Source of the DNA: Plecoglossus altivelis
Taxonomy: Eukaryota; Chordata; Actinopteri; Osmeriformes; Plecoglossidae
Assembly: GCA_036571765.1 (NCBI GenBank)
Contig: BROE01000013.1
Span: 4,396,868-4,460,867 of the forward strand
Length of the DNA: 64,000 nt
Direction of reading: 5' to 3'
Position numbers and translations under genes: made by a program. Positions 39,801-41,600 of this stretch are shown one piece after another. The notes beneath the pieces were generated by a model, which saw nothing but the letters and a program-made list of their open reading frames with translations, was not told where the DNA came from and did no database searches. Position 1 is the first letter of the stretch; every line of letters begins with the position of its first letter.

Positions 39801-40984
39801 GCAAGAATGAACACACTATCGCGCCACTAAATGGAATATCGACTCAACTTCATTCAACAGTGTGTGCACGGACAAATTATGGAGTGTCAACACCCAGATA
39901 GACGGAGAGAATCTCCACGATCAAACAAATAGATAATTATTTGAGCAACCAAGCGTCTACACAATCACTAACCAAAAGAAAATATCCACAAAGAATGCAA
40001 ATAGGAAGAAAAAACCATTGTCACCGAAGCAATCATTATTTCTCAGATCTGGAGCCTTGTATGGAGATATTCAAACAAGAGAGCTCTTTCTCATCGATTT
40101 TCTTATTACGAAGGATTTTTTTCCCCCCTTTTAGACAACAAGAAAATGATCCGAATATTTCAAAGATTGCCTCGGTTGATTAAATGGGGATCTACTGTAG
40201 ACATGTGCAAATGTGTGCTGGCTTACATAACGGAGATAACATGATATTTGCAGTCCAAGGATGCCCTCCACCCCATCTATCCCTTGGCTCTACGTCACGG
40301 GCCGCACAGCTGATACAAGGGTTGACAAGCTAGCTGATGATTCGTGAAGCGCACTGACGCCAAATGTTAGCCCAGCTAGCTTACACACATTCCCCCAAAA
40401 GCGTTGGCTCTAGGTTAGGTGCGGCATTCCGATCTAAACACGACCCGACGAGATGCTGCAATGGAAACTGACGACTGATCAGCGATCCACGATACGACTA
40501 TCGCAGTAACCGTTGACATAAGTGGAATTCCATAGCCAACCCTTGCGACAGGGATATAAAGGTCATTGGAGAGAGTGTCTGTCTTGGAAAACAGCAAATA
40601 AACATAGCTAGTTAGCTTGAGCTAGCAATCCTAGGAATGCGGGGATATAACCTTGAGGACCAAGTTGCCCCCGACTATGTCGACCCCAGATGTCACAGCG
40701 AATGAATGATGTGGAGAGTAATATTGCCGACGGGCACCCTCCGAGACTTGATTCACTATCCGTGACTCTCTCTGCAGCTTATATCGTGCAGCCGACTGTG
40801 TAGACATGCTAGCCTGTGTGTGTGTGGGCTAGCTTTCGATCGCATCGTACCACTACTAGTACTAGATCCGTCACTGCAAAATCAAAATAAAACCTACCGT
40901 GAATGGGATGTCATTGACGCTTCCCACAGAATAGCAGCAATCCCCGGGGTTCACCGCTCCCGTCAGCACTTGATGGAGATGCAT
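2868..40984 (-). CDS. dmxl2: Dmx-like 2 / Rabconnectin-3 alpha, complete 54-exon gene
   Basis: Giant WD40 scaffold. By family knowledge it forms Rabconnectin-3 with WDR7, sits on synaptic vesicles and endosomes, binds Rab3 GEF/GAP, and acts like yeast Rav1 (RAVE complex) to assemble V-ATPase V1 on V0. I assembled 54 coding exons (each listed separately), 9372 nt including stop, 3123 residues, with every exon junction in phase. Order along the protein: N-terminal WD repeats (about 30-1140), Rav1-like helical domain (about 1140-1815), acidic disordered linker (about 1884-2593), C-terminal WD repeats (about 2690-3123) ending SSIFDIL. The start is supported by an in-frame TAA 12 codons upstream. 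Adjacent gldn matches human 15q21 order and argues for dmxl2 rather than dmxl1. Oddities: exon 3 is duplicated over a gap, and the exon 34 donor is AT. Confidence 0.95.
3079..3107. repeat. poly-G/poly-C tract at exon 54 acceptor
   Basis: A run of about 27 G with one A on the plus strand, serving as the pyrimidine tract of exon 54. A second G run with GTG repeats lies at 3417-3449 beside the exon 53 donor. Intron 53 (3078-3456) otherwise shows nothing. Confidence 0.85.
3457..3674 (-). CDS. dmxl2: dmxl2 exon 53
   Basis: Residues 2982-3054 (FPCHENGATVLQYAPKQQLL...), WD blades 'GGRKGFVCVFDIRQRQ' and 'HDSAIKALALDASEDFFVTG'. Acceptor CCTCTAG, donor GTGACT. Confidence 0.96.
3786..3838 (-). CDS. dmxl2: dmxl2 exon 52 (53 nt)
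   Basis: Residues 2964-2982 (NVCLWDTLVSPSNTMVH), WD core 'VCLWD'. Acceptor TTTGTAG, donor GTGAGA. Too short to be seen as an open frame, but required to link exons 51 and 53 in phase. Confidence 0.92.
4017..4108 (-). CDS. dmxl2: dmxl2 exon 51
   Basis: Residues 2934-2964 (SWQCHSKACGDFAFITSSSL IATAGQSNDS). Acceptor CTCTCAG behind a (GA)n/(CT)n tract, donor GTCAAC (weak). Confidence 0.93.
4112..4450. repeat. (GA)n and (TG)n filling intron 50
   Basis: Interrupted GAGAGACA repeats at 4112-4285 and GTGTGTAG/TG repeats at 4336-4450. No other content in the intron. Confidence 0.85.
4460..4537 (-). CDS. dmxl2: dmxl2 exon 50
   Basis: Residues 2908-2933 (CGVADGEGFLSLWQVNQTSS NPKPYL), WD blade. Acceptor TTCTACAG, donor GTATGT. 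Confidence 0.95.
4598..4993. repeat. GTGTGCAGT minisatellite in intron 49
   Basis: Variable units built from GTGTGCAGTGTGTGTGCAG and GTGTGCAGTATGCAGT, filling nearly the whole intron up to the exon 49 donor. Confidence 0.85.
4996..5123 (-). CDS. dmxl2: dmxl2 exon 49
   Basis: Residues 2865-2907 (MTGAQDGSVRMFEWNRPQQL...), WD blade, ending LYFNCQGNK. The 678-base gap lies in the intron upstream. Donor GTACAC enters a GTGTGCAGT-type array. Confidence 0.95.
5182..5859. other. assembly gap (678 N) in dmxl2 intron 48
   Basis: Flanked on both sides by (CA)n, so an unresolved CA microsatellite is the likely cause. Frames reading through it are meaningless. Confidence 0.99.
5860..6040. repeat. (CA)n-rich sequence after gap, intron 48
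   Basis: Pure CA repeats at 5860-5898 followed by degenerate CA/CG repeats to about 6040. Confidence 0.85.
6132..6192 (-). CDS. dmxl2: dmxl2 exon 48
   Basis: Residues 2845-2865 (IMKRNLNNVKRMTSHPIYQY). Acceptor TTGTTGCAG, donor GTAAGA. Confidence 0.95.
6193..7279. other. dmxl2 intron 47, unremarkable
   Basis: An AT-rich stretch with TATATACAGTATA-type repeats at 6300-6535, (TG)n at 6580-6610, and (CT)n at 6861-6950. No exon is needed here by phase. Confidence 0.6.
7280..7540 (-). CDS. dmxl2: dmxl2 exon 47
   Basis: Residues 2758-2844 (ANTNEIVLASTHDVQEVDVS...), 'QPYTWIGEDFDKESRSSDDA', ending MPWLGSGQTSMGASV. Phase 0; donor GTACGA. Confidence 0.95.
7763..7849 (-). CDS. dmxl2: dmxl2 exon 46
   Basis: Residues 2729-2757 (VEADLGYPGGKAKIIHKESD IIMAFAINR), start of the C-terminal propeller. 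Acceptor TTTCCAG, donor GTAAGA. Confidence 0.95.
8140..8350. repeat. GAGAGAGTAAGAAA array, intron 45
   Basis: Roughly 14-16 bp purine units repeated about ten times. The rest of intron 45 (8360-9270) holds a poly-G run at 8728-8742 and nothing recognisable. Confidence 0.8.
9279..9512. repeat. about 22-27 bp minisatellite near exon 45 donor
   Basis: About ten units of CAGTTCTACACAGTACC plus AGCAGACC/TGCAGGCC variants. On the gene strand many units contain TGCAG|GTA, a donor-like sequence. Confidence 0.85.
9528..9645 (-). CDS. dmxl2: dmxl2 exon 45
   Basis: Residues 2689-2728: 'RRLWHYLVKQDILQETLIRY' and IFTKKRKQSE, a conserved basic segment. Acceptor TTTGCAG, donor GTAGGC; a minisatellite starts about 16 bp into the intron. 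Confidence 0.95.
9725..9930. repeat. GAGGAAGAGAGA purine minisatellite, intron 44
   Basis: 12-18 bp units of GAGGAAGAGAGTGGAG type, almost pure purine on the plus strand. Its open frames are repeat artefacts. Confidence 0.85.
10045..10083 (-). repeat. ectopic copy of exon 44 3' end plus donor
   Basis: Matches 10245-10283 at an offset of exactly 200 with about four changes. It includes the TTCAA|GTGAGC junction (TTCAAGTGAGC retained) and lies within TG-rich repeats at 10010-10256. Confidence 0.8.
10258..10459 (-). CDS. dmxl2: dmxl2 exon 44
   Basis: Residues 2622-2689, with 'GPPPNYINTYPTDLSAGGGP' and ILRHKAMLEPDNTPF. Donor GTGAGC. A copy of its last bases plus donor sits 200 bp downstream at 10045-10083. 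Confidence 0.95.
10469..10635. repeat. (CA)n and (TG)n microsatellites, intron 43
   Basis: (CA) at 10469-10503 and (TG) at 10573-10635, an inverted pair separated by about 70 bp. Confidence 0.85.
10652..10737 (-). CDS. dmxl2: dmxl2 exon 43
   Basis: Residues 2593-2622 (WSLIRLVMVKLALNNVKTFL PLTGLDFA). Acceptor CCTACAG, donor GTACCA. Confidence 0.95.
10921..11054 (-). CDS. dmxl2: dmxl2 exon 42
   Basis: Residues 2549-2593 (PFLPLSDSGALYDSDESGAE...), then an acidic run DDLDDDDAFLSDTQ. Acceptor CCCTCAG, donor GTGGGA. Confidence 0.95.
11057..11660. repeat. GGGAGGGAGAGA purine tract, intron 41
   Basis: About 600 bp of nearly uninterrupted purine on the plus strand, with recurring GGGAGGGAAGACAGAGGGAG units. 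Open frames here are artefacts. Confidence 0.85.
11767..11957 (-). CDS. dmxl2: dmxl2 exon 41
   Basis: Residues 2485-2548, containing 'DVDRHRRRFNMRMLVPGRPV' and 'REKFIPPELSMWDYFVAK', nearly invariant across DmX-like proteins. Acceptor CCCCCAG, donor GTAGAA. Confidence 0.96.
12124..12510. repeat. (CA)n with interspersed ACAAGGAGGCGC units
   Basis: At least four ACAAGGAGGCGCAAACACAC units at about 12175, 12218, 12257 and 12294 inside CA repeats, in intron 40; a further (CA)n at 12475-12512 is in intron 39. Confidence 0.8.
12381..12413 (-). CDS. dmxl2: dmxl2 exon 40 (33-nt microexon, tentative)
   Basis: Eleven codons (VVPEIIQENSA) between acceptor GGCCTCAG and donor GTTTGT. It joins exons 39 and 41 in phase (1-1), and the last residues followed by VPPPPPAED resemble the 'ENISAPPVLSED' of mammalian DMXL2, which supports it. 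Confidence 0.7.
12905..13165. repeat. CTCCTCCACCCT pyrimidine tract, intron 39
   Basis: About 260 bp of C/T-rich units (CTCCTCCTCCACCCTGCC). The rest of intron 39 (12520-12900, 13170-13538) shows no feature. Confidence 0.8.
13539..13619 (-). CDS. dmxl2: dmxl2 exon 39 (linker, tentative)
   Basis: Residues 2447-2474 (VKPAESPAEPSPEPAAGAAS DSDSKP). Open and in phase, with donor GTACAC. The acceptor (GGAGCAG) lacks a good pyrimidine tract, so the exon is plausible rather than certain. Confidence 0.6.
13629..13735. repeat. CA/CG-rich microsatellite, intron 38
   Basis: ACACGCAC-type repeats directly beyond the exon 39 acceptor, which may be why that acceptor has no pyrimidine tract. Confidence 0.7.
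14131..14228. repeat. 13-bp CACTGCAAACCAG minisatellite, intron 38
   Basis: About eight units alternating CACTGCAAACCAG and CACTGCAATCGAG, ending about 45 bp from the exon 38 donor. Confidence 0.85.
14273..14455 (-). CDS. dmxl2: dmxl2 exon 38 (Pro-rich linker)
   Basis: Residues 2386-2447 (DFMPASPDDHQGAERPEQDE...), followed by a tandem Pro/Arg tract (PPHRPPHRPPQRPP). Not recalled from mammalian DMXL2, so possibly a lineage-specific or alternative exon. Donor GTGAGT is strong and phases fit. Confidence 0.75.
14490..14735. repeat. about 18-bp CACACAGGCCAGTCTC minisatellite, intron 37
   Basis: About fourteen degenerate units with variants CAGGTCAGTCTC and CTGATCAGTCTC. Confidence 0.85.
14908..15153 (-). 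CDS. dmxl2: dmxl2 exon 37
   Basis: Residues 2304-2386, containing 'NVLLCEAVVAVYLSLLIHGL' and 'HPLNNRMWAAVFGGGAKVII'. Acceptor GTGCAG, donor GTAGAA. Confidence 0.95.
15476..15642. repeat. (CTCTCCTCTTCT)n pyrimidine tract, intron 36
   Basis: Pure C/T on the plus strand, therefore purine on the transcribed RNA. Confidence 0.85.
15680..15810 (-). CDS. dmxl2: dmxl2 exon 36
   Basis: Residues 2260-2304 (SQAEANQFTGMVYQGLLLSE...), then RRRLRTESIEEHATP, an invariant Ser/Arg stretch. Acceptor CTTGCAG, donor GTAACA. The 420-base assembly gap is in the intron before it. Confidence 0.95.
15872..15952. repeat. 11-bp CACCGGTAAGG tandem array running into gap
   Basis: Seven near-perfect units end at the gap. 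Related CCGGTAAAGACAG units lie at 16388-16415 on the far side. Confidence 0.9.
15953..16372. other. assembly gap (420 N) in dmxl2 intron 35
   Basis: The left edge is an 11-bp CACCGGTAAGG-type tandem array; the right edge contains related CGGTAAAGACAG units. The gap probably hides more of the array. Confidence 0.99.
16473..16549 (-). CDS. dmxl2: dmxl2 exon 35
   Basis: Residues 2235-2260 (VIALHTLAASLSACIYQALC DSHSY). Acceptor TTGCTTCAG, donor GTAAGA. Confidence 0.93.
16639..16830 (-). CDS. dmxl2: dmxl2 exon 34 (non-canonical AT donor)
   Basis: Residues 2171-2234 (ETTVKQLQSPLPLPTTLPLL...), then 'LLSASIAPTKTVIANPVLHL'. Acceptor CTCAG. Alignment length with the family and phase 0 of exon 35 place the end at AGG|ATGAGG, i.e. 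AT where GT is expected. No GT lies between 16735 and 16600 on the coding strand, so the boundary was set by homology and phase. Confidence 0.8.
16831..17288. other. dmxl2 intron 33, nothing notable
   Basis: AT-rich unique sequence; a (TG) tract at 17265-17288 abuts the exon 33 donor. Confidence 0.6.
17289..17573 (-). CDS. dmxl2: dmxl2 exon 33
   Basis: Residues 2076-2170. Charged helix region 'YERHQLERRRLQTKQLHAER' then 'RKNQALLRVFLSYCSLHGAK', probably coiled or helical. Both splice sites border (TG)n tracts: acceptor ACACAG, donor GTACAC. Confidence 0.94.
17574..17906. other. dmxl2 intron 32, nothing notable
   Basis: (TG)n and poly-G at 17575-17615 next to the exon 33 acceptor, then unique sequence. 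Confidence 0.6.
17907..18089 (-). CDS. dmxl2: dmxl2 exon 32
   Basis: Residues 2015-2075 (GESEVDVIAEQLKFRACLKI...), then 'TGFEVDGGKLRFQLYSWLEK'; well conserved. Acceptor GTCGACAG, donor GTACGG. Confidence 0.94.
18308..18700 (-). CDS. dmxl2: dmxl2 exon 31 (acidic DW-repeat linker)
   Basis: Residues 1884-2014. After 'VGCPVLALEVLSKIPKV' comes a disordered stretch with four short Trp motifs (MDWGAPP, PAWGEE, LDWSQPL, LDWGEDK) and an acidic run (GDEDEDDEG). Likely an interaction segment; function inferred only. Acceptor TCCGTAG, donor GTAGGT. Confidence 0.93.
18806..19008 (-). CDS. dmxl2: dmxl2 exon 30
   Basis: Residues 1816-1883, with 'NPVVFSFYNYLRTHPLIIRR' and 'INLIERKLFFTTANAHFK'. Acceptor CCCTCAG, donor GTGAGG. 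Confidence 0.95.
19213..19477 (-). CDS. dmxl2: dmxl2 exon 29
   Basis: Residues 1728-1816 (VLLEKMEDIQLAMVVARLYE...), ending LLERIPKEDEENP; end of the Rav1-like domain. Acceptor GGTCTAG, donor GTGAGG. Confidence 0.95.
19905..20062. repeat. (CA)n/(CACG) microsatellite forming exon 28 donor
   Basis: Begins immediately at the exon 28 boundary, so intron 28 starts GTGTGTGTG. The rest of intron 28 (19478-19900) is unique with no feature. Confidence 0.85.
20063..20228 (-). CDS. dmxl2: dmxl2 exon 28
   Basis: Residues 1672-1727 (SQHDEKMTTFFKNNFKEDRW...), then 'RFEQSAAFFLLAGSLKDAME'. The donor is GTGTGTG running into a (CA)n/(TG)n microsatellite, so the 5' splice site itself is part of the repeat. Confidence 0.95.
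20265..20465. repeat. about 20-bp GTGCGTTGCTACAGTATGAC repeat, intron 27
   Basis: About nine units filling most of intron 27; the polarity includes CTACAG/TACTGTAG-like motifs on both strands. Confidence 0.85.
20501..20598 (-). CDS. dmxl2: dmxl2 exon 27
   Basis: Residues 1640-1672 (VGKAAFQRNNDPLDAALFFL...), ending AMKKKAVLWGLF; invariant Rav1-family segment. Acceptor GTTCAG, donor GTAGAA. Confidence 0.95.
20745..20985. repeat. about 30-bp GGCAGGTTGTGTGGGGAGAG minisatellite, intron 26
   Basis: About nine units with internal GAGAGG insertions, adjacent to the exon 26 donor. Confidence 0.85.
20997..21166 (-). CDS. dmxl2: dmxl2 exon 26
   Basis: Residues 1583-1639 (LSTCHFAWAFHSEAEEEMLN...), then 'GVGWWIRNINTLRKMVEK'. 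Acceptor GTCCCAG-like, donor GTAAGC. Confidence 0.95.
21393..21472. repeat. (TG)n at exon 25 donor, intron 25
   Basis: TG/AG repeats ending 10 bp from the exon 25 donor. The remainder of intron 25 (21190-21390) is unique sequence. Confidence 0.85.
21482..21592 (-). CDS. dmxl2: dmxl2 exon 25
   Basis: Residues 1546-1583 (GEALDECGLRYLLAMRLHTC...), ending 'SLPPLYRMQLLHQ'; core of the Rav1-like domain. Acceptor CTCTGCAG, donor GTGGGG. Confidence 0.95.
21599..22165. repeat. (GA)n and (TG)n arrays, intron 24
   Basis: GAGAGAGCGATC-type repeats at 21599-21782, then three TGACAGCTAGTG interruptions within (TG)n at 22028-22155. Confidence 0.8.
22411..22675 (-). repeat. 15-bp minisatellite of splice donors, intron 24
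   Basis: On the gene strand the unit reads ACAGGTGAGAGGCTG. About a dozen copies follow the real exon 24 donor (CACAG|GTGAGA at 22675), and several include the extended exon end CAGTACACAG. Confidence 0.92.
22676..22811 (-). CDS. dmxl2: dmxl2 exon 24
   Basis: Residues 1501-1546 (VLSSHLMHSSLPGLTRLEQM...), ending STDKQYT. Donor GTGAGA; immediately downstream is a 15-bp tandem array repeating the same donor (see findings). Confidence 0.95.
22822..23297. repeat. GGAGGTAGGATAGAGGCAGG minisatellite, intron 23
   Basis: Higher-order units of roughly 50-60 bp, mixing GGAGGTAGGATAGAGG, CAGGATGGAG and ATGGAGATG blocks. Confidence 0.85.
23487..23606 (-). CDS. dmxl2: dmxl2 exon 23
   Basis: Residues 1461-1500 (VQAVTTDDFVSFATEKVEKK...), ending 'SQYGPTYFGPEHAQ', a DmX/Rav1 signature stretch. 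Donor GTACAC. Confidence 0.95.
23709..23970. repeat. GAGACAGAGAGA array, intron 22
   Basis: Purine/C imperfect repeats about 260 bp long next to the exon 22 donor. Confidence 0.8.
24016..24339 (-). CDS. dmxl2: dmxl2 exon 22
   Basis: Residues 1353-1460 (AILSHLVKCIAGEVAVVRDV...), with a variable loop and 'SIPPLPLYALLSADLDTSYK'. Phase 0 both ends; donor GTACGC. Confidence 0.94.
24353..24480. repeat. (GGATGGATGATGGA)n, intron 21
   Basis: GGATGGAT-type tetranucleotide repeat, followed at 24555-24584 by a poly-C run with an unresolved base at 24585. Confidence 0.85.
24645..25284 (-). CDS. dmxl2: dmxl2 exon 21 (largest exon, start of Rav1-like domain)
   Basis: Residues 1139-1352, 640 nt. Begins SDLYMSRDHRSPNIKHYVHL, then 'DWLSKEDGSHILTVGVGSNI', 'GTPSLPVSLSWVRDGILVVG', and ends LMDLGKVRRAK. 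This is where similarity to yeast Rav1 begins (family knowledge). Acceptor TCCTTAG, donor GTGGGT. The intron side carries a long poly-C run containing an N (24585). Confidence 0.95.
25445..25617 (-). CDS. dmxl2: dmxl2 exon 20
   Basis: Residues 1082-1139, containing 'FSMHVSIYECESTGGSEWVL' and 'DPRVSVDSNLFVYS', highly conserved in DmX-like proteins. Acceptor TGGCAG, donor GTGTGA (weak). Confidence 0.94.
25782..25863. mobile_element. short Tc1-like MITE, intron 19
   Basis: Two inverted arms, CCAGTGAAAGGTTTGGACAC on the left and GTCCAAACGTTTGACTGG on the right, about 25 bp each around a short centre. The motif resembles Tc1/mariner terminal repeats common in teleosts. Only about 80 bp long, so no transposase. 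Confidence 0.65.
25937..26211 (-). CDS. dmxl2: dmxl2 exon 19
   Basis: Residues 990-1081 (HLSSSSIYPVCLAPYLIVTT...), WD core 'TTCSDSHVRFWRC', an acidic loop and 'SCSYTGRLAVSFK'. Acceptor CTTCAG, donor GTAGGC. Confidence 0.94.
26214..26530. repeat. GAGAGACAAAGA array, intron 18
   Basis: About 310 bp of GAGAGAGACAAAGAGAGAGA-type repeats beginning 4 bp beyond the exon 19 acceptor. Confidence 0.85.
26620..26847 (-). CDS. dmxl2: dmxl2 exon 18
   Basis: Residues 914-990. Low-conservation linker (SSPDASPLTPLPRSASTANL) followed by 'SRLVYSHRLELPAGVEV'. Much shorter than the corresponding linker I recall in mammalian DMXL2. Donor GTGGGC. Confidence 0.9.
27065..27184 (-). CDS. dmxl2: dmxl2 exon 17
   Basis: Residues 874-914 (GYQAPPFSEKFFLVVIEKDA...), ending 'MWHLHLKSVQACM'. 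Acceptor CCTGCAG, donor GTGAGC. Confidence 0.95.
27330..27485. repeat. GTGTGTAGCATGTGTAGC minisatellite, intron 16
   Basis: About eight units of roughly 18-20 bp leading up to the exon 16 donor. Confidence 0.85.
27490..27598 (-). CDS. dmxl2: dmxl2 exon 16
   Basis: Residues 838-874 (CGSSTQLLHVFQEDFILGYK...). Acceptor CTCTGCAG, donor GTACAC. Confidence 0.93.
27601..27790. repeat. GAGAGAGGGGGAGA purine tract, intron 15
   Basis: Begins right after the exon 16 acceptor. Intron 15 has no other feature. Confidence 0.8.
27984..28073 (-). CDS. dmxl2: dmxl2 exon 15
   Basis: Residues 808-837 (KLVGEVFNIVSQQSTARPGC IIELDVITNQ). Exactly 30 codons, phase 0; acceptor GTGTAG, donor GTGAGG. Confidence 0.95.
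28217..28338 (-). CDS. dmxl2: dmxl2 exon 14
   Basis: Residues 767-807 (TYCNSASACFVASDGKNLRL...), WD core 'CFVASDGKNLRLYQ' and DARKLLDELSDPETS. Donor GTGAGT. Confidence 0.95.
28370..28770. repeat. CTCTCTCCCCCTCCTCTGTCT pyrimidine tract, intron 13
   Basis: About 400 bp C/T-rich with repeated TCTGTCTCTCTCC blocks. 28780-29110 is unique with nothing recognised. Confidence 0.8.
29128..29412 (-). repeat. minisatellite containing copies of exon 13 end plus donor
   Basis: Five units, roughly 40-70 bp apart, each start with a CCCACCTAGCACTGAGCTGG-like block (real copy at 29408 spans the exon 13 junction) and continue with (TG)n. Copies at about 29128, 29178, 29246, 29290 and 29360. Confidence 0.9.
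29413..29615 (-). CDS. dmxl2: dmxl2 exon 13
   Basis: Residues 699-767 (KQLRNAATRTFHDPKAIYSE...), ending 'NVAWLPTLVPSSVL'. Donor GTGGGC. The last roughly 25 exon bases plus donor are repeated several times downstream in intron 13. Confidence 0.95.
29828..30057 (-). CDS. dmxl2: dmxl2 exon 12
   Basis: Residues 623-699 (WSVTFAERSAFSNVLTVSHK...), with 'FRYCGHRFHLNDQACHTVLP'. Pro/Ala-rich end. Acceptor TCCTCCAG, donor GTATAG. Confidence 0.94.
30221..30490 (-). CDS. dmxl2: dmxl2 exon 11
   Basis: Residues 533-622 (VSFSSRIPVAFPTGDANSLS...), ending 'AVMMVSKHVDGSLNQ'. The central Ala/Gly/Ser/Arg-rich insert (EGAGAGEQGRRGRRVPRS) differs from mammals and looks like a disordered loop. Phase 0 both ends; donor GTACGG. 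Confidence 0.94.
30494..30635. repeat. GAGGAGGAAGAAGA trinucleotide-like repeat, intron 10
   Basis: (GAGGAAGAA)n-type purine repeat beginning 4 bp from the exon 11 acceptor; encodes poly-Glu in one frame by chance. Confidence 0.85.
30763..31028 (-). CDS. dmxl2: dmxl2 exon 10
   Basis: Residues 444-532. Starts with an acidic Ser-rich loop (SDKASSEQGEEAEQEG), then 'MPLPSMLLERRMETLLQEWN', then WD core 'DGSFLVWHVKYLDEF'. Acceptor TCCCTAG, donor GTAGGT. Confidence 0.94.
31090..31345 (+). mobile_element. LINE 3' tail remnant, intron 9
   Basis: AT-rich sequence ending AATAAAACCAATTCTGATTC, the (TTCTGA)n-type 3' end seen in L2/CR1-like retrotransposons of fish. No coding part remains. Confidence 0.5.
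31545..31763 (-). CDS. dmxl2: dmxl2 exon 9
   Basis: Residues 371-444 (DIPAVLAESAVFSPDDGSGG...), including 'GGFVVHWLNNKDLSFTSSMD' and LRKLSEQQLEQ. Acceptor TCCCAG, donor GTACGC. Confidence 0.93.
31767..32105. repeat. GGGA and (GA)n array, intron 8
   Basis: (GGGA)n at 31769-31798, then GAGAGAGGGTGAGAGA-type repeats. Confidence 0.85.
32170..32350 (-). CDS. dmxl2: dmxl2 exon 8
   Basis: Residues 311-371 (SIHQLKHLRRGRRRSSALVA...), with a basic patch RRGRRRSS and 'ANALCHFHISASINPST'. Acceptor TTGGCTAG, donor GTACGT. Confidence 0.93.
32440..32600. repeat. TG-rich microsatellite, intron 7
   Basis: Degenerate (TG)n with ATGCATG interruptions up to the exon 7 donor. Confidence 0.8.
32600..32780 (-). 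CDS. dmxl2: dmxl2 exon 7
   Basis: Residues 250-310 (GSVCNVLLTSCEDGVCRVWC...), WD blade ending in a Ser/Gly-rich loop and KDKIQHALE. Donor GTAGGC. Confidence 0.95.
32971..33210 (-). CDS. dmxl2: dmxl2 exon 6
   Basis: Residues 170-250. Clear WD repeat: 'WSPDGEYFATVGKDDCLLKVW', then 'FSFVYLAHPRSVTGFSWRK'. Acceptor TGCCTCAG, donor GTGAGA. Confidence 0.95.
33403..33547 (-). CDS. dmxl2: dmxl2 exon 5
   Basis: Residues 122-170 (NRILAATERLQLWAPPSADV...), ending NDWNCVWQC plus two bases of Lys. Contains a short acidic loop (IEEEDGQ). Acceptor TTGCCAG, donor GTAGGT. Confidence 0.93.
33713..33791 (-). CDS. dmxl2: dmxl2 exon 4
   Basis: Residues 96-122 (QLNYQWQKTGQFFLNAITYN...), WD blade core ending 'LAWDPQ'. 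Donor GTAACT; ends one base into a Gly codon completed by exon 5. Confidence 0.93.
34446..34517 (-). CDS. dmxl2: dmxl2 exon 3, copy A (probable assembly duplicate)
   Basis: Same 24 codons as copy B with one visible silent difference (CCC versus CCA for the Pro after FE, at 34475 versus 34862). It lies inside a roughly 218-bp repeat (34346-34563 versus 34733-34950) that abuts the gap. 24 codons keep frame, so splicing both would repeat a segment in the first propeller, which is unlikely. Confidence 0.6.
34564..34719. other. assembly gap (156 N) in dmxl2 intron 3 / exon 3 duplicate
   Basis: Flanked by two copies of a roughly 218-bp segment containing exon 3. Confidence 0.99.
34833..34904 (-). 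CDS. dmxl2: dmxl2 exon 3, copy B (next to intron 2)
   Basis: Residues 72-95 (IAASYGNIVCIFEPIAANPN KRHK). Acceptor TTTTTAG, donor GTGAGC. A near-identical copy lies at 34446-34517 on the other side of a 156-base gap; one copy is counted in the protein. See the finding on the duplication. Confidence 0.85.
35273..35398 (-). CDS. dmxl2: dmxl2 exon 2
   Basis: Residues 30-71 (AYGSGCDIVILASDFDCVQI...), the first WD-type blade including 'GAQHGNIQV'. Acceptor TTCTGCAG, donor GTAAGA, both strong; phase 0 at both ends. Confidence 0.95.
35400..36040. other. dmxl2: dmxl2 intron 1, unique part
   Basis: Intron 1 runs 35399-40897. This portion is unique sequence without recognisable exon or element. Confidence 0.6.
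36045..36290. repeat. 18-bp CCTCCACCTCCAACACAC minisatellite, intron 1
   Basis: About thirteen near-perfect units with CCTCCTCC and CCACTTGC variants; gives false Cys/Trp/Val-rich frames. Confidence 0.92.
36406..36498. repeat. 34-bp tandem repeat, 2.7 copies, intron 1
   Basis: Unit starts GCCAGGGCGACAGGGAGAG; three near-identical copies. Confidence 0.9.
36898..37000. repeat. 19-bp GCTGCGTACAGCGAGCTGG repeat, intron 1
   Basis: Five copies with one G-to-A variant. Confidence 0.9.
37365..37720. repeat. long-period repeat with AAGGCTAGCCTT palindromes, intron 1
   Basis: The perfect 12-bp palindrome AAGGCTAGCCTT occurs at 37371, 37470, 37585 and 37680, each followed by TCAAAACACACAC and ACTCATCACACAGTCAAGTA blocks; a unit of about 95-115 bp. 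Confidence 0.85.
38178..38276. repeat. (GAGAGCCA)n repeat, intron 1
   Basis: GAGAGAGAGCCAGA units, about seven copies. Confidence 0.85.
38583..38814. repeat. 29-bp minisatellite, 8 copies, intron 1
   Basis: Unit begins AAACATGGATGCCTCTAAGG and ends with CACTGTTAT or CAGTGTTGT; exactly eight 29-bp units. Confidence 0.9.
38820..40890. other. dmxl2: dmxl2 intron 1, distal part, nothing recognised
   Basis: Unique sequence with (TG)n at 39224-39274. No splice-flanked coding segment or known element seen. Confidence 0.5.
40898..40984 (-). CDS. dmxl2: dmxl2 exon 1 (start codon)
   Basis: Residues 1-29, beginning MHLHQVLTGAVNPGD, the invariant N-terminus of DmX-like proteins. The ATG (40984-40982) has A at -3, and an in-frame TAA lies at 41017-41015, so translation cannot start further upstream in this exon. 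Donor GTAGGT follows at 40897; phase 0. One variation: 'GDCCYSVGSV' where mammals have GDNCYSVGSV. Confidence 0.95.
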
Positions 40985-41600
40985 TTTCCTTCTAATTTTA
41001 CAGCAGATGGATATTTAATTATTTACAATACCGACGCTTCCACCCTCTCAGTTTCTCCATCTAGCTCCGAACTACCGGGAATCCCATTCGTTTGTACTCG
41101 GCCTGCCAGCGGCGTCTTTTTCCACAAATACTGGGATATTAATTCGATATTTCAGTCAGATATTGGACTGTCTTGTCGTATTAACATTTAAAACAGGTCG
41201 TATTGTTTTGCTGTCAACACCATCACAGGATTAGCCAGCTAACAGCTTCGGTAGAACCGAGGTAGGATCTCTGCAGCGAATAGTCTGACATGCGCGTTCA
41301 CGAGTTGTCAGAGCACGACTGCATGGCCGTAGAAATACAACTACTAGATCGTGCAGTGTGTAGGCGTGTTCACCCCCTTGATCCAGATCCATATTGCAAT
41401 TGGATATCCGACCAAAATTATTATCAATATTCACAAACTTATGAAATGACTTATATTATTTTAGGGAGGTTTCTTTTTTGGCAGGTATAAACGCTGATAA
41501 CCGATCTAGTGTAATTTTATCTAGGTCCTTGACGGAGCGATGCATGTGGAGCGCGCAAAACTATGACGTCTACGCACGCTTTCATTGATTCGTAAGGATG
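40985..41600 (-). promoter_or_regulatory. dmxl2: dmxl2 5' UTR and proximal promoter (approximate)
   Basis: Directly upstream of the exon 1 ATG. No TATA box or initiator can be assigned. A CRE-like TGACGTC lies at 41564-41570, and CATGCGCG at about 41290. The sequence is not strikingly CpG-rich. Placement is by position only. Confidence 0.4.
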
